Positions 55,614-64,000 of a stretch of DNA of 64,000 nucleotides are shown in pieces; position 1 is the stretch's first letter, and every line of letters starts with the position of its first letter. A program made the position numbers and the translations under genes. The stretch spans positions 62,001 to 126,000 of the forward strand of contig JAQUVX010000003.1 in the NCBI GenBank assembly GCA_028693165.1, written 5' to 3'. A model generated the notes under the pieces. The model was given only the letters and a program-made list of their open reading frames with translations. It was not told the origin of the DNA and made no database searches. Source of the stretch: Lachnospiraceae bacterium (GTDB taxonomy: Bacteria > Bacillota > Clostridia > Lachnospirales > Lachnospiraceae).

Positions 55614-56579
55614 TCAGTTGAGGGATGCGGCGCCGACGGTTCTGGCAGCCTTTGTTACAAGATGAAGCTGATGATCACTGCGGGTATAGAGATATACCTG
55701 ATTGGAGAGCTGATCTTCCATGGGCACGTCCTGCTGATTGATGGAGGTGACCAGGGAGCTTAATTCTTCATAGGAAGTTTCGGTGGTGTCGGGGGTGATG
55801 AGAACTTCGTGGAGACTGGAGGGCAGGACAACAAGATCCTGATTCAGAAAATCCGCGAAGTTTTTTAATGTGTCCGGGTAAAGCATGCAGCAGGCTCCGT
55901 TGACGCCGATCTGGTTGGTCAGCACGTAGAGCGGGATGATGGCTTCGTCCTCGGTCAGAAGCTCGTCGAGAAATGCTTCGTCGTAGAGGTCGCCTAAGTT
56001 CTTTTTGGCAATCTCCTTCATCATGTCGGACATGTCGTGGATTTCGGCCGGAAATTCCTTCTGGGTGTTTTGAAGCGCCAGCTTCCAAAGCTCCTGTTCC
56101 GATACGCCCCAGTGCCGCTGATGTTCGTTGTGAATCATGGCGGTCATCTGACCGCTCTCGCTGCGTCCGAGAAACAGATAAAAAACGATGGCCAGGTCAA
56201 GACAGACGATGTGTGGAACATCGACCAGCAGTGCCTGATTGGAAGCGGCGTGAATCAGTCGGAACATGATTTTCGACTGAAGAAGATCGAAATGCTGCAT
56301 TTCCTCAGCGGTCGGGCAGCTTGGAACCGGGGTGGAGCGGATCATCGTCAGAATGTCGGCCACGATTTCGTCGAGCTTCATGCCGCCGTGCTGATACTGC
56401 TGATAATAGGGGTTTAAATAGACGGTCGGTGCAGCGGCTTCGCCAGGGGCAAGAATGCTGAGTCCGTCCATCGTGATCCCGTTGTTCTTCTGAAGCGCGT
56501 GAAGGGTAAGCTGATAGTCCTCGCCAAGCTGTTCCTGTAATTTCCGGGTGAGTGTCGTAAGAAATGTCTCGTATACCAT
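55614..56579 (-). CDS. DUF5688-like protein, unknown function
   Basis: A 321-residue soluble protein with no signal peptide or membrane segments. It resembles the DUF5688 group common in Lachnospiraceae genomes: LTLHALQKNNGITMDGLSIL near the N-terminus, a helical middle (KIMFRLIHAASNQALLVDVPH) and a C-terminal region (YVLTNQIGVNGACCMLYPDTLKNFAD). No catalytic motif is evident. The start at 56579 is set by AAAGGAGG. It is transcribed away from the next gene. Function unknown. Confidence 0.75.
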   Translation of the reverse strand: MVYETFLTTLTRKLQEQLGEDYQLTLHALQKNNGITMDGLSILAPGEAAAPTVYLNPYYQQYQHGGMKLDEIVADILTMIRSTPVPSCPTAEEMQHFDLLQSKIMFRLIHAASNQALLVDVPHIVCLDLAIVFYLFLGRSESGQMTAMIHNEHQRHWGVSEQELWKLALQNTQKEFPAEIHDMSDMMKEIAKKNLGDLYDEAFLDELLTEDEAIIPLYVLTNQIGVNGACCMLYPDTLKNFADFLNQDLVVLPSSLHEVLITPDTTETSYEELSSLVTSINQQDVPMEDQLSNQVYLYTRSDHQLHLVTKAARTVGAASLN

Positions 56580-56650
56580 AGTATACCTCCTTTGATAGAT
56601 GATAAGATCAAACATATGAAGCGGTTAGAATACCAGAAATGGTAAGGCTC

Positions 56651-56679
56651 ATTATACGGTATTTTCAAGGGGCTTGCAA
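56651..56679 (-). promoter_or_regulatory. Promoter of the DUF5688-like gene
   Basis: On the minus strand TTGCAA (56674-56679), 17 bases, TATAAT (56651-56656). Confidence 0.75.
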
Positions 56680-56709
56680 GCGGAAAATAAAAATTAATAA
56701 AAGATTCTG

Positions 56710-56738
56710 TTGTAGTTTCCGGGGAAACCAGATAAAAT
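56710..56738 (+). promoter_or_regulatory. Promoter of the anchored 828-residue protein gene
   Basis: TTGTAG (56710-56715), 17 bases, TAAAAT (56733-56738). Transcription would start near 56745, so the ATG at 56739 is too early. Confidence 0.6.
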
Positions 56739-56783
56739 ATGACTGATATAAACAGATCATATGGGAATGGGGATATAGATGCG

Positions 56784-59270
56784 ATGGGTCGAGTGATCAA
56801 GAGACTTGGGATTTTATTTGGGATTTTTGCGGCAGCGCTGCTGGTTTATTTTATCAGCAGCCGCAGCAGTGGTCAGCAGGATCAGTCTGCCTATGTGGAT
56901 ATGGGTGGGGCGACGCTTCCGGTTGTCCGTGTGGAGATGTATGGCCGAACCATGAACCGGATGCCGGGGTACCGGCAGGAGATGGACAATTCGGCAGCCG
57001 CGGACAGTCTGACCATTTTGCCGGAGGATCGGGCACTTCCGGTCCGGATTGAAAATTCCGAAAATCCGGTTACGGCGATTCGCTATGAGATCCGCAGCCT
57101 GGATCGGGAACGGCTGGTAGAGCGGACCGAGATCGCCTCCTGGGACACAGCCGAGGATGGAATTTCGGTTGTGCTGCCAATCCAGAACCTGCTGACCAGA
57201 GAACGGGAATATCTGCTTCGGCTGGAAGTGGCAACAGAGCAGGGCGAGCCGACTTATTATTACACGCGGATTCTCTGGACGGAGAATGGAAACGTGCAGT
57301 CCATGATCGATCTGGCGGTCAGTTTCTCAGAGAAGACCTTTCATTATGACCAGGCCCGTGACCTGGTGACCTATCTGGAAACCAGCGCGACGGAAGACAA
57401 CAGTTCCTTTGGACACACGTCGATTCGTTCCAGCTTTGCGCAGCTGACCTGGGGACGGCTCAAGATGCAGCCGCCGGCCGGGATGCAGGTGACGTTAAAG
57501 GAGCTGGATGGGATTATGAGCTGCGTTCAGCTGTCCTATGTGACCTCCCGGCAGGATGAGACTTCCGGACAGACGGAATTTTATGAAGTAGAAGAGACCT
57601 TCACCATGAAATGGAACGAGCTGCGTACCTATCTGATGGACTATGAGCGGACGGTCAACCAGATTTTTCAGAGTGCCAGAGAAGACTATTCCGGGAAGCG
57701 GATTATGCTCGGTATTACCAATGACGACCGCGTGACGGCCAGGAGCAGCGCCAATGGCGCGGTGACCGCTTACCGGGTCAACCGTGATCTCTGGAGCTTT
57801 GAGCCGGGGGATCATAACAATCAGGCGGTCAAAGTATTTTCTTTCCGCGATGCGGATATGACGGATGTGCGGAATCATTACGATCAGCATGATGTCCAGA
57901 TTTTGTCGGTGGAGGACAGCGGAGATATTGAATTTTTGGTATACGGCTACATGAACCGGGGCAATCATGAAGGAGCCATGGGAATCCTGGGCTACCATTA
58001 TGCGGCAAAAGACAATGCGCTCGAGGAGCTGTTTTTCATCCCCTATACGGGTTCTTATGAGACACTGGAAGATGATCTGGAGCAGCTGGTATATCGCACC
58101 GATGCGGATATGCTGTACCTTTATCTTGACCACGCCATCTACGGGATCGATTTGAAGAGCAGAGAGAATATGGTGGTGGCCGATGCGCTGGCGGAGGGCG
58201 GCTATGCCATTAGTGCGGACAAAAGCAGGATTGCATGGCAGGACGGCAGCAGCCTTTATGAGGCGAAAACGCTGCATTTGATGGATTTAAAGACCGGTGT
58301 GAATCAGGAGGTCAGCGGGGAAACGGGTGAATATGTCCGCACGCTGGGATTTGTAGGGCAGGATCTGGTGTACGGTACGGCCAGGGAGACGGATTCCTGG
58401 GTGATTAACGGCCGGGTTGAGGATCTGCCGATGTATAAGGTTCAGATCATCAATGAACAGATGAATGTGGAGACCAGCTATGAGAAACCCGGATATTATA
58501 TATCCGGGGTGCAGGTGGAGGAGAGCCGGATTCATCTGAACCGGATCACGCGTCTGTCAGATCAGAACTATGCGGCGGCGCAGGAGGACACGATTGTCTG
58601 CAACGTGGACATGGGGCCGGGACGTCTCGACGGGATCGGCTGGTATGCATCGCAGGACAAGGGAAAGCTGTATTTCGTCCAGATGGACGAGGAGATCCGC
58701 AGCGGCCGCAGCCTTCGGCTTTTCGTCCCGCGGCGCGTGAGCTTTGAGCAGGCAGATCTGCTTGAGCTGCAGTCCAATTATCAGCTTCAGGGCATGCGGT
58801 TTTATGCATATGGCGGAGGACATCTCCAGAAGGTGACGATGGACTTTACCGAAGCGGTGCAGCTTGCATATGATAAGATGGGATTCGTCACAGATGAGAA
58901 CCGCAATGTGCTGTGGAACCGGATTAACCGCGGAACGGTCCGCACGATCCGCGAACCGCTCGGAGCCTTTGCACCGCTGCAGCGGCATCTGGACGGCTTT
59001 ACGGCGAGCAGACGTTACAGCGACAGTGTCATGGTGCTGGATGCCAGGGGCTGCAATATGCAGCAGATGCTGTATTTTATCGATCAGGGAATACCGGTTC
59101 TGGGCTATACCGGTCCGAATCAGTACCTGGTTCTCTGTGGATTTGATCAGTATAATGTTACGGTCTACAATCCTGCGACAGGGGAAACCTATAAGGCGGG
59201 ATTGAATGACAGCACAGAGTTTTTCCGTCAGCGCGGAAATGACTTTATTTGCGCAGTTCTGCCCCAGTAA
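56784..59270 (+). CDS. Membrane-anchored protein with a C39-like C-terminal domain, unknown function
   Basis: An 828-residue protein. An N-terminal helix (LGILFGIFAAALLVYFI) anchors it with the rest outside. Beta-rich domains follow (about 45-190), then a middle region that reads like a beta-propeller or similar repeats (about 330-640), and a C-terminal domain (about 690-828) that looks like a C39-type papain-fold peptidase: C757 in GCNMQQMLYFIDQGIPVLGY, then NQYLVLCGFDQYNVTVYNPATG. The usual catalytic histidine of GHYV is replaced (Q780), so it is probably inactive and may bind peptides. Start at 56784 is chosen from the promoter and GGGAATGGGGAT upstream. Function unknown. Confidence 0.65.
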   Translation: MGRVIKRLGILFGIFAAALLVYFISSRSSGQQDQSAYVDMGGATLPVVRVEMYGRTMNRMPGYRQEMDNSAAADSLTILPEDRALPVRIENSENPVTAIRYEIRSLDRERLVERTEIASWDTAEDGISVVLPIQNLLTREREYLLRLEVATEQGEPTYYYTRILWTENGNVQSMIDLAVSFSEKTFHYDQARDLVTYLETSATEDNSSFGHTSIRSSFAQLTWGRLKMQPPAGMQVTLKELDGIMSCVQLSYVTSRQDETSGQTEFYEVEETFTMKWNELRTYLMDYERTVNQIFQSAREDYSGKRIMLGITNDDRVTARSSANGAVTAYRVNRDLWSFEPGDHNNQAVKVFSFRDADMTDVRNHYDQHDVQILSVEDSGDIEFLVYGYMNRGNHEGAMGILGYHYAAKDNALEELFFIPYTGSYETLEDDLEQLVYRTDADMLYLYLDHAIYGIDLKSRENMVVADALAEGGYAISADKSRIAWQDGSSLYEAKTLHLMDLKTGVNQEVSGETGEYVRTLGFVGQDLVYGTARETDSWVINGRVEDLPMYKVQIINEQMNVETSYEKPGYYISGVQVEESRIHLNRITRLSDQNYAAAQEDTIVCNVDMGPGRLDGIGWYASQDKGKLYFVQMDEEIRSGRSLRLFVPRRVSFEQADLLELQSNYQLQGMRFYAYGGGHLQKVTMDFTEAVQLAYDKMGFVTDENRNVLWNRINRGTVRTIREPLGAFAPLQRHLDGFTASRRYSDSVMVLDARGCNMQQMLYFIDQGIPVLGYTGPNQYLVLCGFDQYNVTVYNPATGETYKAGLNDSTEFFRQRGNDFICAVLPQ

Positions 59271-59282
59271 TACGCGTTGCTC

Positions 59283-59310
59283 TTTACAAATTTGATTTAT
59301 ATGATATAAT
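59283..59310 (+). promoter_or_regulatory. murA promoter
   Basis: TTTACA (59283-59288), 16 bases, TATAAT (59305-59310). Confidence 0.7.
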
Positions 59311-59402
59311 CATTAAGAATGTTCAATAGAAAATTAAAGAATTTGTAAAGATTTGAAAGATAGATCAGAATTGGATAGAAAGAATTCGGCAGAGGTGTGA
59401 AA

Positions 59403-60695
59403 ATGAATCAATATATCATGAAGGGCGGGAATCCGCTGGTTGGCGACGTAGTCATCGGGGGAGCGAAGAATGCGGCACTTGGCATTCTTGCGGCTGCGAT
59501 TATGACAGACGAAGATGTACTGATTGAGAATCTTCCGGATGTACGTGATATCAATGTACTGCTGGAAGCGATTCAGGAGATTGGTGCGCAGGTAGAGCGG
59601 GTTGACCGCCATACTGCCCGCATCAATGCATCCACGATTCGCGAGGTATCTGTGGATGATGAGTATATTCGAAAGATCCGCGCATCCTATTATTTTATCG
59701 GGGCGCTGCTCGGAAAATACAAGAGTGCGGAAGTTCCGCTGCCGGGTGGCTGCAATATCGGCAGCAGACCGATTGACCAGCATTTAAAGGGATTTCGTGC
59801 ACTGGGCGCGAAGATCGATATCGAGCGCGGTGCAGTGATTGCCCATGCGATCGATCTGGTTGGCAGCCACATTTATCTGGACGTTGTGTCTGTAGGCGCG
59901 ACGATCAATATCATGATGGCGGCAGCGATGGCTGAGGGCCAGACCATTCTGGAGAATGCAGCGAAGGAGCCGCACGTGGTAGATGTGGCAAACTTCCTCA
60001 ACAGTATGGGCGCGAATATCAAGGGCGCCGGTACGGATATTATTCGTATCCGCGGTGTGAGAAAGCTTCATGGAACGGAATATTCCATTATCCCGGATCA
60101 GATTGAGGCCGGTACCTTCATGTGTGCGGCTGCGATCACACGCGGCGATATCACCGTGAAGAATGTGATTCCGAAGCATCTGGAAGCGATTTCAGCCAAA
60201 CTGATTGAGATGGGCTGCGAGGTGCTGGAGGGCGATGATGAGGTGCGCGTGGTTGGAAGACCGAAACAGCGTTCCACGAACATCAAGACGCTTCCGTATC
60301 CGGGATTCCCGACAGATATGCAGCCGCAGATGGCTGTGACTCTGGCACTGGCGGAAGGCATCAGCATGATTACCGAAAGCATTTTTGAAAATCGTTTTAA
60401 ATATGTGGATGAACTGGCACGGATGGGAAGCAGCATCAAGGTCGAGGGCAATGTAGCCGTGATCGATGGTGTGCGCGGCTTTACCGGAGCGCAGGTGGAG
60501 TCCCCGGATCTGCGTGCAGGTGCGGCACTGGTATTGGCCGGGCTGGCAGCGGAAGGGTATACGGTTGTAGACGAGATTGGCTATATTCAGCGTGGGTATG
60601 AGTGCTTCGAGGAGAAGCTGCAGGGACTTGGCGCGAATATTGAGATGGTAGATTCCGATAAGGAAGCACAGAAGTTCCGCTTAAAGACGGGCTGA
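59403..60695 (+). CDS. murA: UDP-N-acetylglucosamine 1-carboxyvinyltransferase
   Basis: A 430-residue enzyme that adds enolpyruvate to UDP-GlcNAc, the first committed step of peptidoglycan synthesis. The fosfomycin-target cysteine is C117 in PLPGGCNIGSRPIDQHLKGF. Also GGAKNAALG at the N-terminus and PGFPTDMQPQMAVTLA, and it ends with DEIGYIQRGYECFEEKLQGLGA. Firmicutes often have two copies (murA and murZ) and I cannot tell which this is. ATG 59403 is chosen; an in-frame GTG at 59397 is possible. AGAGGTG precedes it. Confidence 0.95.
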   Translation: MNQYIMKGGNPLVGDVVIGGAKNAALGILAAAIMTDEDVLIENLPDVRDINVLLEAIQEIGAQVERVDRHTARINASTIREVSVDDEYIRKIRASYYFIGALLGKYKSAEVPLPGGCNIGSRPIDQHLKGFRALGAKIDIERGAVIAHAIDLVGSHIYLDVVSVGATINIMMAAAMAEGQTILENAAKEPHVVDVANFLNSMGANIKGAGTDIIRIRGVRKLHGTEYSIIPDQIEAGTFMCAAAITRGDITVKNVIPKHLEAISAKLIEMGCEVLEGDDEVRVVGRPKQRSTNIKTLPYPGFPTDMQPQMAVTLALAEGISMITESIFENRFKYVDELARMGSSIKVEGNVAVIDGVRGFTGAQVESPDLRAGAALVLAGLAAEGYTVVDEIGYIQRGYECFEEKLQGLGANIEMVDSDKEAQKFRLKTG

Positions 60696-60712
60696 TGGAG
60701 GATTGACAAAGA

Positions 60713-60743
60713 GGGAGCTGTTCCAATATGGGCAGCTCCTTTT
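60713..60743 (+). terminator. murA terminator
   Basis: GGAGCTG pairs with CAGCTCC around a 12-base loop, followed by TTTTGGCTTTT. Confidence 0.75.
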
Positions 60744-60884
60744 GGCTTTTGCATTTAAAGTTTTTGTTTTCTTTCTGTAAGGGATTTGTTATGAACTGTA
60801 CACAAACTGGACACGATTTCCAGATAAACTATGATTATAAAATGATCAACAGGTGTATTACCGAATTAAAGGAGGAGTAAGTTT

Positions 60885-61904
60885 ATGAGACTATGGAAAA
60901 AAGGATTATCCGTAATGATGGGTGCCGGCATACTGGCGGCATTGCTTGCAGGAACCGCATTTGCGGCAGAGAGCAGAACGAAGATCAGCAGTGTCACACT
61001 GACGGTGGATTCCGCGATTGAGACTGGAGACGACAGCGGTGATGTGACTGTGACCACAGACGCGGGCACGTATTCCGTGTCAGATGTCAATATCGTCAAT
61101 GATGACGGTGACTGGACAGCAGGAGACACGCCGCGCGTGGAGGTTACGCTGGAAGCAGACGATGATTATTATTTTGTGTCCATGAGCTCCAGCAAGGTAA
61201 AGCTGAAAGGCGACAAGGCCTCTTATGTTACCTCACACAGAGAAGACAGTTCTTCTACCCTGATCGTGACCATCAAGCTGGATGAGCTGGAAGGCAGCAT
61301 GGAAATCGATGAGGTGAGCTGGCAGGATGACAACAGCCCGATCGCTGACTGGGAGGATGCGGACGGTGCCAAGAGCTACCAGGTTCGTCTTTACCGTGGC
61401 AGCAGCTCGGTTGGGGAGAGTGTCACAACGACCAATTCCTATTACAATTTTGCTTCCAAGATCACCAGAGAAGGCGAGTATTATTTCAAGGTTCGCGCGG
61501 TCAACAGCAATTCCAAAAAGGGTGACTGGTTTGAATCTGACTATATCTATGTGGATGAGCAGGCACTGGCCAGAATCACATCCGGAACCTACAACGGTAC
61601 CACCAACGATGCCTCCGGCACAGCCAATGCGCCGAACAGCAGTACATCGACAGCACAGTGGAAGCAGAACAACATAGGCTGGTGGTATGTCTTTGCAGAC
61701 GGAACCTATCCGACCAACGGCTGGCTGCAGATCAACAATGTATGGTACTGCTTTGACAGTGTCGGCTATATGAGAACCGGCTGGATTCAGGCAGGCAATG
61801 CATGGTATTACTGCGATACCAAGAGCGGCGGGATGCTGACCAATACCCGCACCCCGGACAATTATTATGTGGACGCCAACGGTGTATGGCAGCAGGGAAG
61901 ATAG
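60885..61904 (+). CDS. Secreted cell-wall-binding protein
   Basis: A 339-residue protein with a signal peptide (GLSVMMGAGILAALLAGTAFA), an acidic beta-rich domain (about 30-140), an Fn3-like domain (about 145-225; PIADWEDADGAKSYQVRLYRG and YYFKVRAVNSNSKKG), a short S/T/N linker, and C-terminal cell-wall-binding repeats (about 258-339; WWYVFADGTYPTNGWLQINN, GYMRTGWIQAGNAWYY). The last part (TNTRTPDNYYVDANGVW) is close to the end of the 1779-residue surface protein, so both probably bind the same wall polymer. AAGGAGGAG precedes the ATG. Enzymatic function is not apparent. Confidence 0.85.
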   Translation: MRLWKKGLSVMMGAGILAALLAGTAFAAESRTKISSVTLTVDSAIETGDDSGDVTVTTDAGTYSVSDVNIVNDDGDWTAGDTPRVEVTLEADDDYYFVSMSSSKVKLKGDKASYVTSHREDSSSTLIVTIKLDELEGSMEIDEVSWQDDNSPIADWEDADGAKSYQVRLYRGSSSVGESVTTTNSYYNFASKITREGEYYFKVRAVNSNSKKGDWFESDYIYVDEQALARITSGTYNGTTNDASGTANAPNSSTSTAQWKQNNIGWWYVFADGTYPTNGWLQINNVWYCFDSVGYMRTGWIQAGNAWYYCDTKSGGMLTNTRTPDNYYVDANGVWQQGR

Positions 61905-61942
61905 TGAAGTGCAGTTGAATGTGCAATTGAAAAAAACTATCC

Positions 61943-61971
61943 TTGACAGACAGTATGGAATCTGTTAGTAT
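61943..61971 (+). promoter_or_regulatory. metK promoter
   Basis: TTGACA (61943-61948), 17 bases, TAGTAT (61966-61971), upstream of the riboswitch. Confidence 0.8.
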
Positions 61972-62014
61972 ATTTCATGCAACAAGAGTAAAACAATTGA
62001 AAAGTGCGTAATCC

Positions 62015-62150
62015 CTTATTCAGAGTGATGGAGATACAAAGGATCTGTGAAGTCACGGCAACCCCGAGAGAAGTGCAGTTTCTGACCGACTGGTCGGAGC
62101 GGCAGGAGCAATCGGAAGGTGCCAACCTGAGCGAGAAATCGAGCAATAAG
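62015..62150 (+). ncRNA. SAM-I (S-box) riboswitch
   Basis: The closing helix P1 is CTTATT (62015-62020) with AATAAG (62145-62150). Inside are AGAGTGATGGAGATAC, the kink-turn region GATCTGTGAAGTCACGGCAACC and the J3/4 part GGTGCCAACCTGAG, all in S-box order. It senses S-adenosylmethionine, the product of the metK gene behind it. Confidence 0.92.
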
Positions 62151-62175
62151 AGGATTTGATGTGCCCCGATATATC

Positions 62176-62211
62176 AAGTCCGCAGTATGATTGCTACGGA
62201 CTTTTTCTTTT
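62176..62211 (+). terminator. Riboswitch-controlled terminator
   Basis: AAGTCCGCAG (62176-62185) pairs with CTACGGACTT (62194-62203; one G-U) and is followed by TTTCTTTT, 26 bases after P1. With SAM bound it would stop transcription before metK. Confidence 0.85.
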
Positions 62212-62242
62212 GTTAAAAAACAATTCTAAGGAGGATTTTCAA

Positions 62243-63430
62243 ATGGAAAAATTATTATTTACGTCTGAATCAGTAACCGAAGGCCATCCGGATAAAATGT
62301 GCGATGCCATTTCGGATGCGATTCTTGATGCGCTGATGGCGAAGGATCCGATGAGCCGTGTGGCCTGTGAGACCTGTACGACCACCGGACTGGTGATGGT
62401 GATGGGCGAGATCACGACCAACGCCTATGTGGATATTCAGAGCATTGTGCGTGAAACCGTGCGTGAAATCGGCTACGACCGTGCAAAGTATGGCTTCGAC
62501 TGTGATACCTGCGGCGTGATGGTGGTGCTGGATGAGCAGTCTGCCGATATCGCTCTGGGCGTTGACAAGGCGCTGGAGTGCAAGGAAAACAACATGGATG
62601 ACGATGCACTGGACGCCATCGGTGCCGGGGATCAGGGTATGATGTTTGGCTTTGCGAGCAACGAGACCGAGGAATATATGCCTTATCCGATCGCTCTGGC
62701 TCACAAGCTGGCGCGCCGTCTGACGGAAGTGCGGAAGAACGGAACCCTTTCCTATCTGCGCCCGGACGGAAAGACACAGGTAACCGTAGAGTACGATGAA
62801 AATGGCAAGCCATATCGCCTGGATGCGGTGGTTCTTTCCACGCAGCATGATGAGAACGTGACCCAGGAGCAGATCCACGAGGATATCAAGCGGGAAGTCT
62901 TTGACGTGATTCTGCCGGCAGAGCTGGTGGATGCGGAGACAAAATTTTTCATCAATCCTACCGGACGTTTCGTGATCGGCGGCCCGCATGGCGACAGCGG
63001 ACTGACCGGACGTAAGATCATCGTAGACACCTACGGCGGCTATGCACGTCATGGCGGCGGCGCTTTCTCCGGAAAGGACTGCACCAAGGTAGACCGTTCT
63101 GCTGCTTATGCGGCACGCTATGTGGCAAAGAATATCGTGGCAGCCGGCCTTGCAGACAAGTGTGAGATTCAGTTGTCCTACGCGATCGGCGTGGCACATC
63201 CGACCTCCATCATGATCGATACCTTCGGCACCGGCAAGCTGAGCAATGAGAAGCTGGTGGACATCGTCCGCGAGAACTTCGACCTGCGCCCGGCCGGCAT
63301 CATCAAGATGCTTGACCTGCGCCGCCCGATCTATCGCCAGACCGCGGCCTACGGTCATTTCGGCAGACTGGATCTGGATCTGCCGTGGGAGAAGCTCGAC
63401 CGCGTGGATGCATTGAAGAAGTATCTGTAA
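62243..63430 (+). CDS. metK: S-adenosylmethionine synthetase
   Basis: A 395-residue enzyme that makes S-adenosylmethionine from methionine and ATP. Motifs: [25 protein letters not shown] (with the catalytic histidine, split here as [10 protein letters not shown]), [12 protein letters not shown], and [21 protein letters not shown]. Length is normal. ATG 62243 has AAGGAGG upstream; the frame is open earlier but overlaps the riboswitch. Controlled by the S-box riboswitch. Confidence 0.97.
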   Translation: MEKLLFTSESVTEGHPDKMCDAISDAILDALMAKDPMSRVACETCTTTGLVMVMGEITTNAYVDIQSIVRETVREIGYDRAKYGFDCDTCGVMVVLDEQSADIALGVDKALECKENNMDDDALDAIGAGDQGMMFGFASNETEEYMPYPIALAHKLARRLTEVRKNGTLSYLRPDGKTQVTVEYDENGKPYRLDAVVLSTQHDENVTQEQIHEDIKREVFDVILPAELVDAETKFFINPTGRFVIGGPHGDSGLTGRKIIVDTYGGYARHGGGAFSGKDCTKVDRSAAYAARYVAKNIVAAGLADKCEIQLSYAIGVAHPTSIMIDTFGTGKLSNEKLVDIVRENFDLRPAGIIKMLDLRRPIYRQTAAYGHFGRLDLDLPWEKLDRVDALKKYL

Positions 63431-63463
63431 AGAAATCTTAAGACAACGTAAGCTGCGTCCTAC

Positions 63464-63491
63464 TTGTAATTGTCATGATTTGGGATATAAT
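63464..63491 (+). promoter_or_regulatory. Promoter of the last gene in the window
   Basis: TTGTAA (63464-63469), 16 bases, TATAAT (63486-63491). Confidence 0.6.
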
Positions 63492-63540
63492 AGGGAAGCG
63501 TACTCAAAGCAAATTGATGACAGCAAGAAGGAGGCATAAT

Positions 63541-64000
63541 ATGATTTTACGAAACCATTTCATGGGACGTCTGGCAGCAGCGGCGCTGGTCGCGGCGGCT
63601 ATGATGGGCATGAGCAGCATAGAAGCTCTGGCGGCAACGGAAGAGAGCGCGGCGCAGACGGCAGAAGCACAGACAGAGGCAGTGCAGATTCCGGCACCGA
63701 CCGAGTTTGCACACATTTTATCCTGCGGTATCCAGCGCGGGAACCAGATCGCCATACGCGGTCAGATGGAGGGCACCTGGTCGGATCCGGCGTACTATGA
63801 CAACTACCTGTACCTGTTTGAACTGAAGCCGTATGAGGATGACCTTGGCAGCAGAACCGATTATATGGCATGGATTACCAAGGGCGATGATTTGTCCTTT
63901 GACGTAGCACTCAACCTGGGAACAGCGGATGACCGGCTGTATTCCAAGTTCGTGGTTGCCGTCTTTGACGGCGAGAAGTACACGAAGGTCAGCAATACCG
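63541..64000 (+). CDS. Secreted protein, 3' truncated by the window edge
   Basis: The first 153 residues of an exported protein. ATG 63541 has AAGGAGG six bases upstream. The signal peptide has the core LAAAALVAAAMMGMSS and is followed by an A/E/Q/T-rich linker (about 30-50), then a beta-rich start of a domain (TEFAHILSCGIQRGNQIAIRGQMEG; YYDNYLYLFELKPYEDDL). The style resembles N-terminal parts of DUF5722-type secreted glycosidase-like proteins in Lachnospiraceae, but this is a weak guess. No stop before the edge. Confidence 0.65.
   Translation, partial: MILRNHFMGRLAAAALVAAAMMGMSSIEALAATEESAAQTAEAQTEAVQIPAPTEFAHILSCGIQRGNQIAIRGQMEGTWSDPAYYDNYLYLFELKPYEDDLGSRTDYMAWITKGDDLSFDVALNLGTADDRLYSKFVVAVFDGEKYTKVSNT

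Noticed and set aside
56739-56783. ATG 56739 as start of the anchored protein
   Set aside because: It abuts the -10 box, so it would not be in the transcript.

Overview
The window looks like a chromosomal segment of a strictly anaerobic, Gram-positive gut clostridium, most likely family Lachnospiraceae. The evidence is a complete Rnf complex in the order C-D-G-E-A-B, an hrcA-grpE-dnaK-dnaJ operon under a CIRCE element, an S-box (SAM-I) riboswitch before metK, a YesMN-type two-component pair, secreted proteins ending in cell-wall-binding repeats, 3D-domain proteins, a DUF5688-type protein, strong AAGGAGG ribosome sites and TTGACA/TATAAT promoters. The species cannot be fixed by reading alone. 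No rRNA, tRNA, CRISPR array, phage or insertion sequence was seen.

Layout. 1-5.7 kb: the end of a class I aminotransferase, then an operon of a GtrA-like protein, a YfhO membrane protein and argH. 5.8-7.4 kb: two secreted 3D-domain (cell-wall) proteins on the minus strand. 7.5-12.4 kb: the heat-shock operon. 12.4-13.9 kb: a hairpin-rich intergenic stretch, an orphan heptad-repeat protein and an AT-rich gap. 14.0-19.1 kb: rnfCDGEAB, the ferredoxin:NAD+ ion pump. 19.2-34.1 kb: a carbohydrate locus with a sugar ABC transporter (lipoprotein plus two permeases, no ATPase), a NagZ-like GH3, an unrecognised probable (alpha/alpha)-toroid protein, a YesM/YesN pair, a GH88 unsaturated uronyl hydrolase and a 1217-residue protein fusing a complete HAD phosphatase to a domain-permuted GH3. 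34.3-37.3 kb: a TRAP transporter. 37.3-45.2 kb: threonine aldolase, a cysteine desulfidase-family enzyme with a symporter, a cytidylate-kinase-like protein, an RsmH paralogue, and a TetR / EFR1 ferredoxin-flavodoxin / DUF554 operon. 45.5-50.8 kb: a 1779-residue surface protein. 51.3-64 kb: uvrB with two LexA-type boxes, feoAB with a Fur-type box, a DUF5688-like gene, an anchored protein with a degenerate C39-like end, murA, a secreted wall-binding protein, metK with its riboswitch, and the start of another secreted protein.

How it fits together. The carbohydrate locus reads as import and intracellular breakdown of uronate-containing, probably N-acetylhexosamine-containing oligosaccharides (glycosaminoglycan-like). 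GH88 enzymes need a 4,5-unsaturated uronyl end made by a lyase, and the only lyase candidate here is the unrecognised toroid protein. The HAD-GH3 fusion is the most unusual object in the window. Several genes have well-formed control signals that can be read directly: CIRCE, S-box, Fur-type, LexA-type and TetR-type operators and many near-consensus promoters. Promoter positions also correct several start codons (GtrA-like, hrcA and the 56.8 kb gene).
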